From assembly GCA_016124845.1 (NCBI GenBank), contig WGMW01000030.1, positions 1-64,000 of the forward strand: a stretch of DNA of 64,000 nt. The letters are read 5' to 3'. Below, in pieces: positions 28,816 through 36,530 of the stretch; positions within the stretch are counted from its first letter, which is position 1; every line of letters begins with the position of its first letter. The notes under the pieces were generated by a model. The model was not told the DNA's origin and searched no databases. It was given only the letters and a program-made list of their open reading frames with translations. Source of the stretch: Flavobacteriales bacterium (lineage in GTDB: Bacteria; Bacteroidota; Bacteroidia; UBA10329). Made by a program: the position numbers and the translations under genes.

Positions 28816-29153
28816 TGGTTGATGACAAAGCAATAGGGTGTGTCATTTATGGGCTGATAACAGCGTTGCCAATACTTTTCTTATTGTACAGATATTATAA
28901 AAAACGTAAAGCTGATTTTCAGTCCTCGAAGGTTCAACTACTCGCCTCCACTGTTATCCTAATAGTTGGATTTGTGTACTACTTGGCCTTGGCACAATTT
29001 GGCGTATTTCTGTGCAATACAATGGAAATGGATGCATTTCTCGCTGCGGCCCCAACGGTTGTTTCGATGAATATTTTGTATTTGCTGATTCCAGTTGCAG
29101 CAGTTACTGCGCTCATGTATGTCGTTTCTGGTTTCAAATCTTTGTTGAACTGA
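28815..29153 (+). CDS. Small three-helix membrane protein, unknown
   Basis: 112 residues with three predicted membrane helices (about 8-25, 42-62 and 85-106), a basic YRYYKKRK segment after the first helix and a short basic tail. I do not recognise a family. Start ATG shares its A with the sufT stop (TAATG), and the DUF2480 gene follows after two bases, so it looks translated as part of the suf operon. Its base composition is more AT-rich than its neighbours, which fits a later insertion into an otherwise standard sufT-DUF2480 order. Confidence 0.75.
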   Translation: MVDDKAIGCVIYGLITALPILFLLYRYYKKRKADFQSSKVQLLASTVILIVGFVYYLALAQFGVFLCNTMEMDAFLAAAPTVVSMNILYLLIPVAAVTALMYVVSGFKSLLN

Positions 29154-29155
29154 CC

Positions 29156-29656
29156 ATGGAACCGATCAGAAACAAGGTTGCCGAAAGCGGTCTCATCACG
29201 TTCAACTTGGAAGACCTTTACCAAGTCGGTCCTCGCAAAACTTTCGACCTGAAAGATTTCCTATTTGAAGGACTTATTCTCCGAGAGAAAGACTACCGAC
29301 AGCAACTCAAAGAATTCGATTGGAGTGAGTACCAGGATGCATTTGTGAATATTGAATGCACGGCAGATGCCATTGTTCCGCAATGGGCTTGCATGTTGGC
29401 TGCAACTTACCTTCAACCTGTTGCAAAACGAGTGGTCATGGGAACTTCCGAAACCTTGGAAACCGTGCTTTACCAAGAAGCACTTTCAAACCTCAATCTA
29501 TCTCAATTCCAAGACGAACGCGTAATTGTGAAAGGTTGTAGCAAGTATCCTGTTCCAACCTCGGCTTTCGTGGAGTTTGTTTCCAAACTCACACCCGTTG
29601 CAAAAAGCGTGATGTATGGAGAGGCTTGCAGTACGGTGCCGCTTTTTAAGCGTTAG
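29156..29656 (+). CDS. DUF2480 family protein
   Basis: 166-residue soluble protein of the Bacteroidota family DUF2480, usually found at the end of suf clusters; function unknown. ATG 29156 is preferred to 29012 because the earlier codons lie inside the upstream membrane-protein gene and read a cysteine-rich, non-conserved stretch. The visible core is DLKDFLFEGLILREKDYR, VNIECTADAIVPQWACMLAATYLQ and VKGCSKYPVPTSAFVEF; the spaced cysteines in IECTAD, KGC and GEAC invite the guess of metal or cluster binding, which is only inference. Its stop overlaps the stop of the convergent ABC transporter gene. Confidence 0.85.
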   Translation: MEPIRNKVAESGLITFNLEDLYQVGPRKTFDLKDFLFEGLILREKDYRQQLKEFDWSEYQDAFVNIECTADAIVPQWACMLAATYLQPVAKRVVMGTSETLETVLYQEALSNLNLSQFQDERVIVKGCSKYPVPTSAFVEFVSKLTPVAKSVMYGEACSTVPLFKR

Positions 29657-31494
29657 ACGAACGCCTGCATTTCGTAGAGTTTCTTGTAAACCCCGTTGTG
29701 GGCGATCAGTCCCAAGTGGTTACCACGCTCGATGATCTTCCCGTCATCGATCACAATGATCTCATCTGCAAACTGAATGGTTGAAAGACGGTGGGCGATC
29801 ACCAGCGATGTACGGTTTTCCATTAGTTTGAAAAGCGCGTCCTGAACCAGTTTCTCGCTTTCGGCATCAAGCGCAGAGGTTGCCTCATCCAAGATCAGAA
29901 TCGGTGGGTTGTGGAGAATGGCTCTTGCAATGCTTATGCGTTGTCGCTGTCCGCCCGAAAGCTTGCCGCCATCTTCACCAATGTTGGTGTGATAACCTTT
30001 ATCCATCTGCGAAATGAAATCATGCGCGTTGGCCACTTTGGCCGCGTTCATCACTTCTTCTTCGGTGATGCCTTTCAGCCCGAAAGCGATGTTGTTGAAG
30101 ACAGTATCATTGAAGAGAATCGCCTCCTGAGTCACGATTCCCAACTTGGCGCGCAGATCCCATGCCTTTGCATCGCGGATGTCAATACCATCGATGAAAA
30201 CCGAACCTTCAGTCGGGTCGTAGAATCGAGGAAGCAGGTCAACCAACGTAGTCTTGCCAGCACCCGAAGGACCAACGAACGCAACGGTCCGACCTCGTTT
30301 CACCGTCAGGTTGATGTTCTTCAGCACATTCACGCCATTCTCGTAAGAGAAGCTCACATTCCTGAACTCGATCTCTTTCTCGAATTTCTCCAACCCAATG
30401 GCATTCGGCTTTTCACGGATGGTCTCCGAAGCGTTCAGGACCGTGTCGATTCTTTCTGCGGCAGCCATCCCTTTCTGGATCATATAGATGGAAGATGTGA
30501 GTGCTTTGGAGGGCTGAATGAGCTGCGAGAAAACAACAATATAACCGATGAAAAGATCGGCCGTGAGGCCATCTCCATTCAGGACAAGCGAGCCACCGCG
30601 ATAAATCACCATCACCATGACAATGGTTCCGAGAACCTCGCTCAGCGGGCTGGCCAGATACTGCTTTCGGATCATCTTCACCTTTTGGCGCAGGTAATCC
30701 TCGTTCTCCGCTTGGAATTTCTCATACGAAGTGTCAATCGCGTTGAACGCCTTGATGATGCGCAATCCTGAAAGTGTCTCCAGCATGGACGAGACCAACA
30801 CACCCATCTGGTTCTGTACTTTCTTGGAGGAACGCTTCAAACTTTTGCCCACACGACCAATAACGAGTCCAGTAACTGGAAGCAGGATAAGCACGAAAAT
30901 CGTAAGTTGAGGACTCCAAACCACCAATGTTCCGAGGAAGAAAATGATGGTGAACGGCTCCTTGAAAACCACCTCAACCGAACTCATGATGGATGTTTCC
31001 ACTTCCTGAACATCGCCCGTCATCTTGGCAATGATGTCTCCTTTTTTCTCCTCCGAGAAGTAGGCGATCGGCAGATTCAACACCTTATGATACAGACGAT
31101 TTCGAATATCGCGGACCACACCGTTCTTCAGCGGTGCGCTGAAGTAAAGCGCCAAGTATCGGAACAGGTTTTTGAGGAAGAAGGTGATGATGACAAATGC
31201 GCAGATGAACACCAGCGCATGCATTTGCCCTTCGGTCGTTATCTCACCCGCATCGTTCAAAATGAGCTTGCTCACCTCATAATAGAACAGGTCGATGAGA
31301 TGGTTCGGGTTGAACGCGAATGTCGGCTTTTCGGTAACGATGGGTTGAATACCGAACAGCACACCAAGTAACGGAACCACCATTGTAAGCGAGAACAGCG
31401 AGAAGATGACCGAGAGGATATTGAACAGGACCACGGTCAGCACCTGACCCTTGTAATTTTTCAGAAGCGCAATAATGCTCCAGTAGCTCTGCAT
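29653..31494 (-). CDS. MsbA-like ABC exporter (fused membrane and ATPase domains)
   Basis: 613 residues: six-helix ABC exporter domain (about 15-345) followed by an ATPase domain with Walker A GPSGAGKT at 408-415, signature LSGGQ at 512-516, Walker B ILILDE at 532-537 and the switch histidine in VIAHRLST. The family exports lipids such as lipid A (MsbA) or drugs and peptides as a homodimer in the inner membrane. The substrate cannot be told, but a single-copy MsbA-like gene near lpt/lol-type functions would suit lipid A-core flipping. TATATTTG on the minus strand (31499-31506) ends five bases before the ATG. Confidence 0.9.
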   Translation of the reverse strand: MQSYWSIIALLKNYKGQVLTVVLFNILSVIFSLFSLTMVVPLLGVLFGIQPIVTEKPTFAFNPNHLIDLFYYEVSKLILNDAGEITTEGQMHALVFICAFVIITFFLKNLFRYLALYFSAPLKNGVVRDIRNRLYHKVLNLPIAYFSEEKKGDIIAKMTGDVQEVETSIMSSVEVVFKEPFTIIFFLGTLVVWSPQLTIFVLILLPVTGLVIGRVGKSLKRSSKKVQNQMGVLVSSMLETLSGLRIIKAFNAIDTSYEKFQAENEDYLRQKVKMIRKQYLASPLSEVLGTIVMVMVIYRGGSLVLNGDGLTADLFIGYIVVFSQLIQPSKALTSSIYMIQKGMAAAERIDTVLNASETIREKPNAIGLEKFEKEIEFRNVSFSYENGVNVLKNINLTVKRGRTVAFVGPSGAGKTTLVDLLPRFYDPTEGSVFIDGIDIRDAKAWDLRAKLGIVTQEAILFNDTVFNNIAFGLKGITEEEVMNAAKVANAHDFISQMDKGYHTNIGEDGGKLSGGQRQRISIARAILHNPPILILDEATSALDAESEKLVQDALFKLMENRTSLVIAHRLSTIQFADEIIVIDDGKIIERGNHLGLIAHNGVYKKLYEMQAFV

Positions 31495-31498
31495 ACGG

Positions 31499-31506
31499 CA
31501 AATATA
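31499..31506 (-). promoter_or_regulatory. Candidate -7 element of the ABC exporter gene (TATATTTG)
   Basis: Exact TAnnTTTG on the minus strand, with its G five bases before the ATG at 31494. A TTG (minus strand, 31521-31523) lies 14 bases upstream, shorter than the usual 19-20. Confidence 0.5.
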
Positions 31507-31591
31507 CCTTTAGAAAGCTTCAAGCCTTTAGCAATTGGCCGTTAGCTCAGTTTCGAATTTTCAAATTTCCGATTTGGAGTTTCATCATGCC

Positions 31592-31599
31592 TACCTTTG
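31592..31599 (+). promoter_or_regulatory. Candidate -7 element of rbfA (TACCTTTG)
   Basis: Exact TAnnTTTG ending six bases before the ATG at 31605; a TTTG at 31573-31576 lies 15 bases further upstream. The predicted start of transcription coincides with the start codon. This also argues against the earlier ATG at 31587, which would precede the promoter. Confidence 0.5.
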
Positions 31600-31604
31600 C
31601 GAGG

Positions 31605-31943
31605 ATGGAAAGCACACGACAGAAGAAGGTTTCGAGGGTGATCCAACGTGAGTTGGGCACGTATTTTCAACGGAATGTTGGCCTTTACGCCAAAGGCGGA
31701 ATGATAACTGTGACACAGGTACGCGTCAGTCCTGATCTTGGCGTGGCGAAGGTTTTCCTCAGCATTTTCGCTGTGCCCGATAAGCAGGTGGTTCTCAACC
31801 TGATCAAGGAACGGGCTTGGGAAGTGCGTAAATACCTGGCGCACGAACGCAACGAACTGCGTGTGGCGCCCGAACTCATTTTCTATTTGGATGATTCGTT
31901 GGATCACATTGAGCGCATCGATCAACTCCTGAAAGGCGATTAA
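31605..31943 (+). CDS. rbfA: 30S ribosome-binding factor A
   Basis: Assembly factor for the small ribosomal subunit and 16S rRNA 5'-end maturation. ATG 31605 gives MESTRQKKVSRVIQRELG, the normal family start; the ATG at 31587 would add six residues and overlap the -7 element. The 112-residue product has the KH-like core MITVTQVRVSPDLGVAKVF and VRKYLAHERNELRVAPELIFYLDDSLDH (key part: LRVAPELIFYLDDS). The stop codon TAA at 31941-31943 abuts a 116-base palindrome that runs to the start of the next gene. Confidence 0.95.
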   Translation: MESTRQKKVSRVIQRELGTYFQRNVGLYAKGGMITVTQVRVSPDLGVAKVFLSIFAVPDKQVVLNLIKERAWEVRKYLAHERNELRVAPELIFYLDDSLDHIERIDQLLKGD

Positions 31944-32058
31944 GGGTTACTAATTACGAATGAAAAAATACGAATATGCGAATCCAGTTCTGTCAGGTTG
32001 TGTGGGTTGGTGTAACCACATTCGTCATATTCGTAAAAGATTCGTAATTCGTAACCCT
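31943..32058. repeat. 116-bp palindrome (AATTACGAAT / ATTCGTAATT) between rbfA and lolC-like gene
   Basis: The left arm starts AGGGTTACTAATTACGAAT and continues through ATACGAATATGCGAAT; the right arm has ATTCGTCATATTCGTAAAAG and ends ATTCGTAATTCGTAACCCT (each quoted in parts). The two arms of about 40 bases are near-complete reverse complements around a GT-rich centre. The element begins on the last base of the rbfA stop codon and ends on the T of the TTG start of the next gene, so it fills the junction exactly. Confidence 0.85.
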
Positions 32059-33293
32059 TGAACCTTCCCGTTCACATAGCCAGACGCTACCTCTTTTCGA
32101 AGAAATCGCACAACGCGATCAACATCGTTTCGGGTATTTCGGTGGCCGGTGTTGCCGTGGTCACGGCTGCCATGGTCATTGTGCTTTCAGTTTTCAACGG
32201 GTTCGAAGGACTGGTGATCTCGCTTTATAATGTGTTCGAAGCTCCCGTTGTCATCAAACCTGCGGAAGGGAAAACCATGGAGTTGACTTCCATTCCGTTG
32301 GATGAGATCCTTGCCACACCAGGCGTAAAAGGCTACGTGGAAACGCTGGAAGAAAGCTGCCTCATCCGCTATCGCGATAAGCAGTATTTCGCCCGTGTGA
32401 AGGGCGTTTCGGACAATTTCCAAGAACTCACCGACATTGACAGCATGGTGGTGAAAGGCGATGCGGCCATGCACGTGAACGGAGCGCCTTCGGCCATCAT
32501 TGGTGCGGGCGTGGCGTATCATTTGGGTGTGAATGTGAATGACCCCATCAACTCGCTTGAAGTGTATGTGCCAAAACGAGGAACACGTGCCACCATCGAC
32601 CCGACAAAGGCATTCAATGTGAAGCACATTTACGCAACGGGTGTGTTCTCCATTCAGCAGGATTTTGATCTGAGTTACGTGATCACGCCCATCCGATTTG
32701 CGCGGGAATTGTTGGATCACGAAGGGCGTGTTTCATCGATTGAATTGGCGCTGAACTCAGATGCCGATATGGAATCGGTTCGTGAAGCACTACAGGAAAA
32801 ATTGGGTGATAAGTATGTGGTGAAAGACCGCTTTCAGCAGAACGAGATCCTATACAAGATCATGAAGAGTGAGAAATGGGCGGTTTTCATGATCCTGTCG
32901 TTTATTCTCATGATCTCCATTTTTAACGTGATCGGCTCACTCACCATGCTTATCCTCGAAAAGAAAAAAGACATCAACATCTTGCGCAGCATGGGTGCCA
33001 GCGAGCAGCTCATCCAGCGCATTTTTGTGCTGGAAGGTGTGTTCATTTCCATGATCGGTGCAGTGGGCGGACTACTGCTCGGATTGCTGGTCTGTTTCGT
33101 GCAGATCCAGTTTGAGTTGGTAAAACTCAATGGAGGCGGAAATTATATTGTGCAGGCATATCCTGTTGATGTTCAGCCGCTGGATGTACTCTACGTCTTC
33201 CTCGTGGTCGGAACCATCGGCTTGCTTGCTGCGTGGCTACCAGTTCGGAAGGTCATCCGACCTGTAGAGGCACTGCGGATCGTGCAGGAGTGA
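32058..33293 (+). CDS. LolC/LolE-like ABC transporter permease (FtsX family)
   Basis: Inner-membrane subunit of a lipoprotein-releasing type transporter (LolCDE-like) that extracts lipoproteins for delivery to the outer membrane. 411 residues; the start is TTG 32058, giving MNLPVHIARRYLFSKKSHNAIN (key part: ARRYLFSKKSHNAIN), the expected family N-terminus; no in-frame ATG lies closer. First helix about 20-45, then a large periplasmic domain (about 50-270), then three C-terminal helices with the FtsX hallmarks EKKKDINILRSMGAS and AAWLPVRKVIRPVEALR. The matching ATPase LolD is not in this window. A perfect hairpin follows the stop. Confidence 0.9.
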   Translation: MNLPVHIARRYLFSKKSHNAINIVSGISVAGVAVVTAAMVIVLSVFNGFEGLVISLYNVFEAPVVIKPAEGKTMELTSIPLDEILATPGVKGYVETLEESCLIRYRDKQYFARVKGVSDNFQELTDIDSMVVKGDAAMHVNGAPSAIIGAGVAYHLGVNVNDPINSLEVYVPKRGTRATIDPTKAFNVKHIYATGVFSIQQDFDLSYVITPIRFARELLDHEGRVSSIELALNSDADMESVREALQEKLGDKYVVKDRFQQNEILYKIMKSEKWAVFMILSFILMISIFNVIGSLTMLILEKKKDINILRSMGASEQLIQRIFVLEGVFISMIGAVGGLLLGLLVCFVQIQFELVKLNGGGNYIVQAYPVDVQPLDVLYVFLVVGTIGLLAAWLPVRKVIRPVEALRIVQE

Positions 33294-33294
33294 C

Positions 33295-33329
33295 CAGGGT
33301 CGTCAACTTTCAAAAAGTTGACGACCCTG
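33295..33329. repeat. Perfect 16-bp inverted repeat after the lolC-like gene
   Basis: CAGGGTCGTCAACTTT - CAA - AAAGTTGACGACCCTG. The RNA would form a very stable hairpin directly after the stop codon, but no T-run follows, so it is either a stabilising 3' hairpin or another dispersed repeat rather than a standard terminator. Confidence 0.85.
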
Positions 33330-33382
33330 CTGTTCGGTAGAGACGTGACTCATTCCATCATCAGCTACTGAACCAGATTCCC

Positions 33383-33390
33383 TAACTTTG
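33383..33390 (+). promoter_or_regulatory. -7 element of the second toxin-antitoxin pair (TAACTTTG)
   Basis: Exact TAnnTTTG 20 bases upstream of the antitoxin ATG at 33410. A convincing TTG -33 element is not visible. Confidence 0.5.
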
Positions 33391-33409
33391 AGATAGCAAA
33401 TCCAACATC

Positions 33410-33622
33410 ATGCGCGAGGTCATTTTGAAAGTTCCTGAAGAGAAGTACGAGTTCATCATGGAGCTCATTGCCAACCTTGGTCTGGAGGTGGAGCAGGAAA
33501 TGGAGATTCCTGAGTGGCAGAAGAACATCGTTCGGGAGCGAATGGCCGAATATGAAAAGAACCCTGAGAACGCCATTCCTTGGAAAGAGGCGCGTAAGCA
33601 GATCACGTTCAAGAAGAAGTGA
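33410..33622 (+). CDS. Antitoxin-like protein of the second pair
   Basis: 70 residues, charged: MREVILKVPEEKYEFIMELI at the N-terminus suggests a strand followed by a helix, and a C-terminal NAIPWKEARKQI is the type of toxin-wrapping segment seen in Bacteroidota RelB-like antitoxins. It overlaps the toxin start by four bases (GTGA). Its own promoter element lies 20 bases upstream. Confidence 0.78.
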   Translation: MREVILKVPEEKYEFIMELIANLGLEVEQEMEIPEWQKNIVRERMAEYEKNPENAIPWKEARKQITFKKK

Positions 33623-33921
33623 GTTTTGAGATCATTATCCTCCCAACTGCGTTGCAGGATGTTCAAGATGCAGTTGACTATTATGATGAGCAATCGATTG
33701 GTCTGGGCGAAAAATTTGAGGCAGAGCTCAATGAGTTTTTGGTCGCATTGGAGTTCAACCCCTTCTTCCAAAACCGTTACGAAACAGTAAGGTGTCTGCC
33801 GCTGAAGAAGTTCCCTTTCATGGTACACTTTTCTGTAATGGAAGATGAGAGACTGGTTGTAGTACATGCAGTATTCCACACCTCATTGAGTACAGAAAAT
33901 TGGAAAAGACCCAAAGGTTGA
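33619..33921 (+). CDS. RelE/ParE-superfamily toxin, GTG start
   Basis: 100 residues with the RelE/ParE layout: strand IIILPTALQDVQDAVDYYDEQ leading to a long helix (key part: ALQDVQDAVDYYDEQ), FEAELNEFLVALEFNP, then the strand run VRCLPLKKFPFMVHFSV and VVHAVFHTSL. The family members cleave mRNA or inhibit gyrase. It begins at GTG 33619, inside the antitoxin stop. The toxin stop is seven bases from the stop of a convergent regulator gene. Confidence 0.87.
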   Translation: MSFEIIILPTALQDVQDAVDYYDEQSIGLGEKFEAELNEFLVALEFNPFFQNRYETVRCLPLKKFPFMVHFSVMEDERLVVVHAVFHTSLSTENWKRPKG

Positions 33922-33928
33922 TGCGCTG

Positions 33929-34351
33929 CTACCCCTTGGCCGCCACGTCAAGCGCCTTTTTAAGATAGGCATTGGTCTCGCGCTGATCGGCCAGTTGGGT
34001 TTTCAGATCCGCGATCTGCTGTTCCAATCTGAGTTTTTCGGCTTCCATCGCTTCAAAACGGTCCTTTTCAGGGTTGGCCCTTATCTCCTCCGGTAAGTTG
34101 TCGCTCAACGGCCGAAAAAGGTCTACACCGATGGCAATGCTGAGTTCGTGCAGAATGCTGGCCTGTATGCTTCTGCGCCTGCGCAGCCCTTTTACCGTGT
34201 TGGGATTTCGGCCCGTTCTGCGGGCTATCTCTGCCTGCGTGACGCGTGTCTTCTGCATGGCGCTTCTAATAATAGGGGCTGTATTGAACCCTTCGGGTAT
34301 GGCGTTGCGCGTTTTCCAGGTAGGCGGTTCTTTCTTTCGTCTGTACACCAT
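33929..34351 (-). CDS. HTH regulator with C-terminal coiled coil
   Basis: 140 residues. Residues about 26-75 form a Cro/C1-like helix-turn-helix (TQAEIARRTGRNPNTVKGL, then ASILHELSIAIGVDLF); a basic N-terminus (YRRKKEPP) precedes it, and residues 100-135 form a coiled coil (EAEKLRLEQQIADLKTQLA), probably for dimerisation. I do not recognise a named regulator. Immediately upstream lies an AT-rich stretch with about eight CATAGA/TCTATG motifs, a plausible binding region for this protein (inference). It is convergent with the second toxin gene. Confidence 0.8.
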   Translation of the reverse strand: MVYRRKKEPPTWKTRNAIPEGFNTAPIIRSAMQKTRVTQAEIARRTGRNPNTVKGLRRRRSIQASILHELSIAIGVDLFRPLSDNLPEEIRANPEKDRFEAMEAEKLRLEQQIADLKTQLADQRETNAYLKKALDVAAKG

Positions 34352-34382
34352 GGCGTAAATGTGTCAGTTAGGTATGGTTAGA

Positions 34383-34555
34383 ACATAGAAATCTATGCTT
34401 TAAAGATAGATATCTATGTAGAATAGATAGATTACTATGGTTAAAGGTAACATATCTATGTATAATACATACCTATCTATGTTCTATGCATAGAGTTCTT
34501 AGCCTAATACATAGAAGACAAACTTTAAAACATAGATCAGTATGCTTTAAGCATA
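34383..34555. promoter_or_regulatory. Array of CATAGA/TCTATG motifs upstream of the HTH gene
   Basis: A very AT-rich 173-base region with ACATAGA at 34383, 34509 and 34530; ATCTATG at 34391, 34412, 34454 and 34475; TTCTATG at 34482 next to CATAGAG at 34489 (together a near-perfect palindrome around TATGCATA); and TATGCT-TTA-AGCATA at 34541-34555. Both orientations occur. The gap holds no ORF. Position and repetition suggest operators for the adjacent HTH regulator. Confidence 0.6.
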
Positions 34556-34585
34556 ATTATCTGACGGGATCTGGGAATTGAACGG

Positions 34586-36004
34586 CTATTTCGGCTTCAC
34601 CAGAATGCGTGGCTCCATCATGTCCAAGATGGCGTATTTCAATCCTTCGCGGCCAAAGCCGCTGTCTTTGATGCCACCGTACGGCATCTGATCCACTCGG
34701 AAGGTCGGTACATCATTTATGATAACGCCTCCACATTCAATGCGCTCAAACGCCAGGTTCATTTCGGTAATGCTATCGGTGTAAACACCCGCCTGCAATC
34801 CGAACCGCGTGTTATTCAGCATGTCGATGGCCTGTTCGAATTCATCAAACGCCTCAACGGTAATGATGGGGCCGAAAACCTCTTCCGAGCAAACGCGCAG
34901 TTCGTTTTTCACGTTCGTGAGGATGGTGGGCGCGAAGATGCCGTCCTTCTCAAATCCGCCCGAAACTACCTTGGCTCCCGCATCGGTAGCCTCCTTCAGC
35001 CATTCGGCCATGCGGTGCGTGTTGGCTTCATCTATCATGGCAGAGATGTCTGTTTCAGCATTCAATGGGTCGCCCCATTTCAGTTGCTCGGCTCCCGCTT
35101 TCATCTTCTCGCAGAATGCATCGAACAGCGAACGGTGCACATAGAACCGCTGCGCATGAATGCACACTTGTCCTGAGTACGCAAACGCTCCGACCAGCAA
35201 TCGCGGTAATGCCTTATCCAGGTCTGTTCCTTCGGAGATGATGACTCCCGCATTTCCGCCCAGTTCCAGCACTACGCGTTTTTTGCCCGCCTGTGCTTTC
35301 ATTTCCCAGCCCACTTCGGGCGAACCCGTAAACGTGAGCAGTTTGAAACGCTCATCCGTCACCAACTGACTGCCCGATTCGCGGTTCATCGGCAGCACCG
35401 TGACCGAGCCTTTCGGCAGAGCCGTTTTTTCAATGATCCGCACCAGCTCCAACGAAGAAAGTGGAGTGGAAGAGGCGGGTTTCAGAATAATGGGACAGCC
35501 CGCAGCAATGGCTGGGGCGATCTTGTGCGCCACCAAGTTGATCGGGAAGTTGAAAGGCGCGATTCCTGCCACCAAACCAACAGGAAAATACTTGACAATG
35601 CCTTCGCGGTTCTCGCCTGCAGGAGTGGTGTCCAATTGTATCACTTCGCTTGGTAATCGTTTGGCTTCCTCGCTTGCAATTTTGAAGGTCTGCACTGCGC
35701 GATCAATTTCGCCTTGTGCGTACTTCATTGGTTTGGCGCATTCCGCTGCAAGCAGTTTGGCCAACTCAACTCTTCGCTCATGCAGTTCGTCCGAGATCTG
35801 CTCCAATGCATTCGCGCGAACGTGCGTAGGAAGTGCCCAAAGCTCTTTTTGTACCGCTTGAGCGGCTTTGATGGCCAATTCCAGCTCCTCTTTTCCTGCC
35901 AAGTAGGTTTTGGCAACAATATCGTTGTTGTATGGGTCGAGCACGTTCAGGTGATTCTCCGTGACCACCTCTTTGCCTGCGACCGATAATGGGTATTCTT
36001 TCAT
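34586..36004 (-). CDS. NAD(P)-dependent aldehyde dehydrogenase
   Basis: 472-residue soluble aldehyde dehydrogenase that oxidises an aldehyde to the acid. Catalytic cysteine C281 in YSGQVCIHAQR, general base E247 in VVLELGGN, oxyanion asparagine N152 in PFNFP and coenzyme lysine K175 in ILKPAS are all present, as is the C-terminal PYGGIKDSGFGREG. Overall it resembles the lactaldehyde / phosphorylating-independent glyceraldehyde-type branch, but the substrate is not decidable. ATG 36004 has TAATTTCG on the minus strand seven bases upstream. A GNRA-loop terminator separates it from the copper-chaperone pair before it. Confidence 0.92.
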   Translation of the reverse strand: MKEYPLSVAGKEVVTENHLNVLDPYNNDIVAKTYLAGKEELELAIKAAQAVQKELWALPTHVRANALEQISDELHERRVELAKLLAAECAKPMKYAQGEIDRAVQTFKIASEEAKRLPSEVIQLDTTPAGENREGIVKYFPVGLVAGIAPFNFPINLVAHKIAPAIAAGCPIILKPASSTPLSSLELVRIIEKTALPKGSVTVLPMNRESGSQLVTDERFKLLTFTGSPEVGWEMKAQAGKKRVVLELGGNAGVIISEGTDLDKALPRLLVGAFAYSGQVCIHAQRFYVHRSLFDAFCEKMKAGAEQLKWGDPLNAETDISAMIDEANTHRMAEWLKEATDAGAKVVSGGFEKDGIFAPTILTNVKNELRVCSEEVFGPIITVEAFDEFEQAIDMLNNTRFGLQAGVYTDSITEMNLAFERIECGGVIINDVPTFRVDQMPYGGIKDSGFGREGLKYAILDMMEPRILVKPK

Positions 36005-36010
36005 AATGTC

Positions 36011-36018
36011 CGAAATTA
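36011..36018 (-). promoter_or_regulatory. Candidate -7 element of the aldehyde dehydrogenase gene
   Basis: TAATTTCG on the minus strand, its last base seven bases before ATG 36004. It directly follows the T-run of the upstream terminator, so one gene's end and the next one's start are packed within 50 bases. Confidence 0.42.
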
Positions 36019-36019
36019 A

Positions 36020-36045
36020 AAAAGGCCGCTTCGCAGCGACCTTTT
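36020..36045 (-). terminator. Terminator after the copper-chaperone/lipoprotein pair
   Basis: On the minus strand AAAAGGTCGCT - GCGA - AGCGGCCTTTT followed by TT. The 11-bp stem has a single G-U pair, and the loop GCGA is a GNRA tetraloop. Confidence 0.75.
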
Positions 36046-36074
36046 CTGTTTTTTCAATTTCACATTGTCTGTTC

Positions 36075-36530
36075 TTACGAGTGAGCTTCGTCCTCGTGTT
36101 TTACCACGCGGAACGCTTCCACTTCATCCCCAGCTTCCTCAGATTCAGGTTCAACAGATTCTCCTTCTTCTACGATGGTTACTGTGTAATGGTCGCCACC
36201 GTTGGTCTTCTCAATGCAGCTGATCACATCTGCCTGTGTCAATTTGCTTGCATCGAAGGTGAAGTAGCCTTTTCCTTCATCAAAGTTGACGGTGCTCTCG
36301 CCCATTCCGGCCAGTTTGCTGCACTCGCTTTGGATGGCTGCGGCACAGCCGCTCGGACACATCATGCCGTCAATTTTCACGGCCAAGTGCGTAGGGGTCT
36401 GCATATCTTCCACTTTCATCATTTCAACGGCCGTTTCTTCTTCATGAGACGCTTCCGTTCCTGCTTGTCCGCAGCCCATGAAAATCGCTGCTGATGCCAT
36501 GATCGCTATCGAGAGAATTTGAGTTTTCAT
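36075..36530 (-). CDS. Lipoprotein with HMA-like domain and CxxxC site
   Basis: 151 residues. A lipoprotein signal ends in IFMGC with lipid-attachment cysteine C20. Residues about 46-115 resemble a heavy-metal-associated (HMA) domain, THLAVKIDGMMCPSGCAAAI...VNFDEGKGYFTF, but the metal site is CPSGC (C58, C62), one residue longer than the usual CxxC, with a third cysteine at C70. The tail is acidic (EPESEEAGDEVE). Such a protein could capture or sense copper or a similar metal in the periplasm (inference). Its start overlaps the stop of the copZ-like gene upstream by four bases, so they form one unit. Confidence 0.82.
   Translation of the reverse strand: MKTQILSIAIMASAAIFMGCGQAGTEASHEEETAVEMMKVEDMQTPTHLAVKIDGMMCPSGCAAAIQSECSKLAGMGESTVNFDEGKGYFTFDASKLTQADVISCIEKTNGGDHYTVTIVEEGESVEPESEEAGDEVEAFRVVKHEDEAHS

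Noticed and set aside
29911-30771. 286-codon plus-strand ORF
   Set aside because: Lies wholly opposite the ABC exporter gene with intact Walker and signature motifs; its translation shows no recognisable fold.
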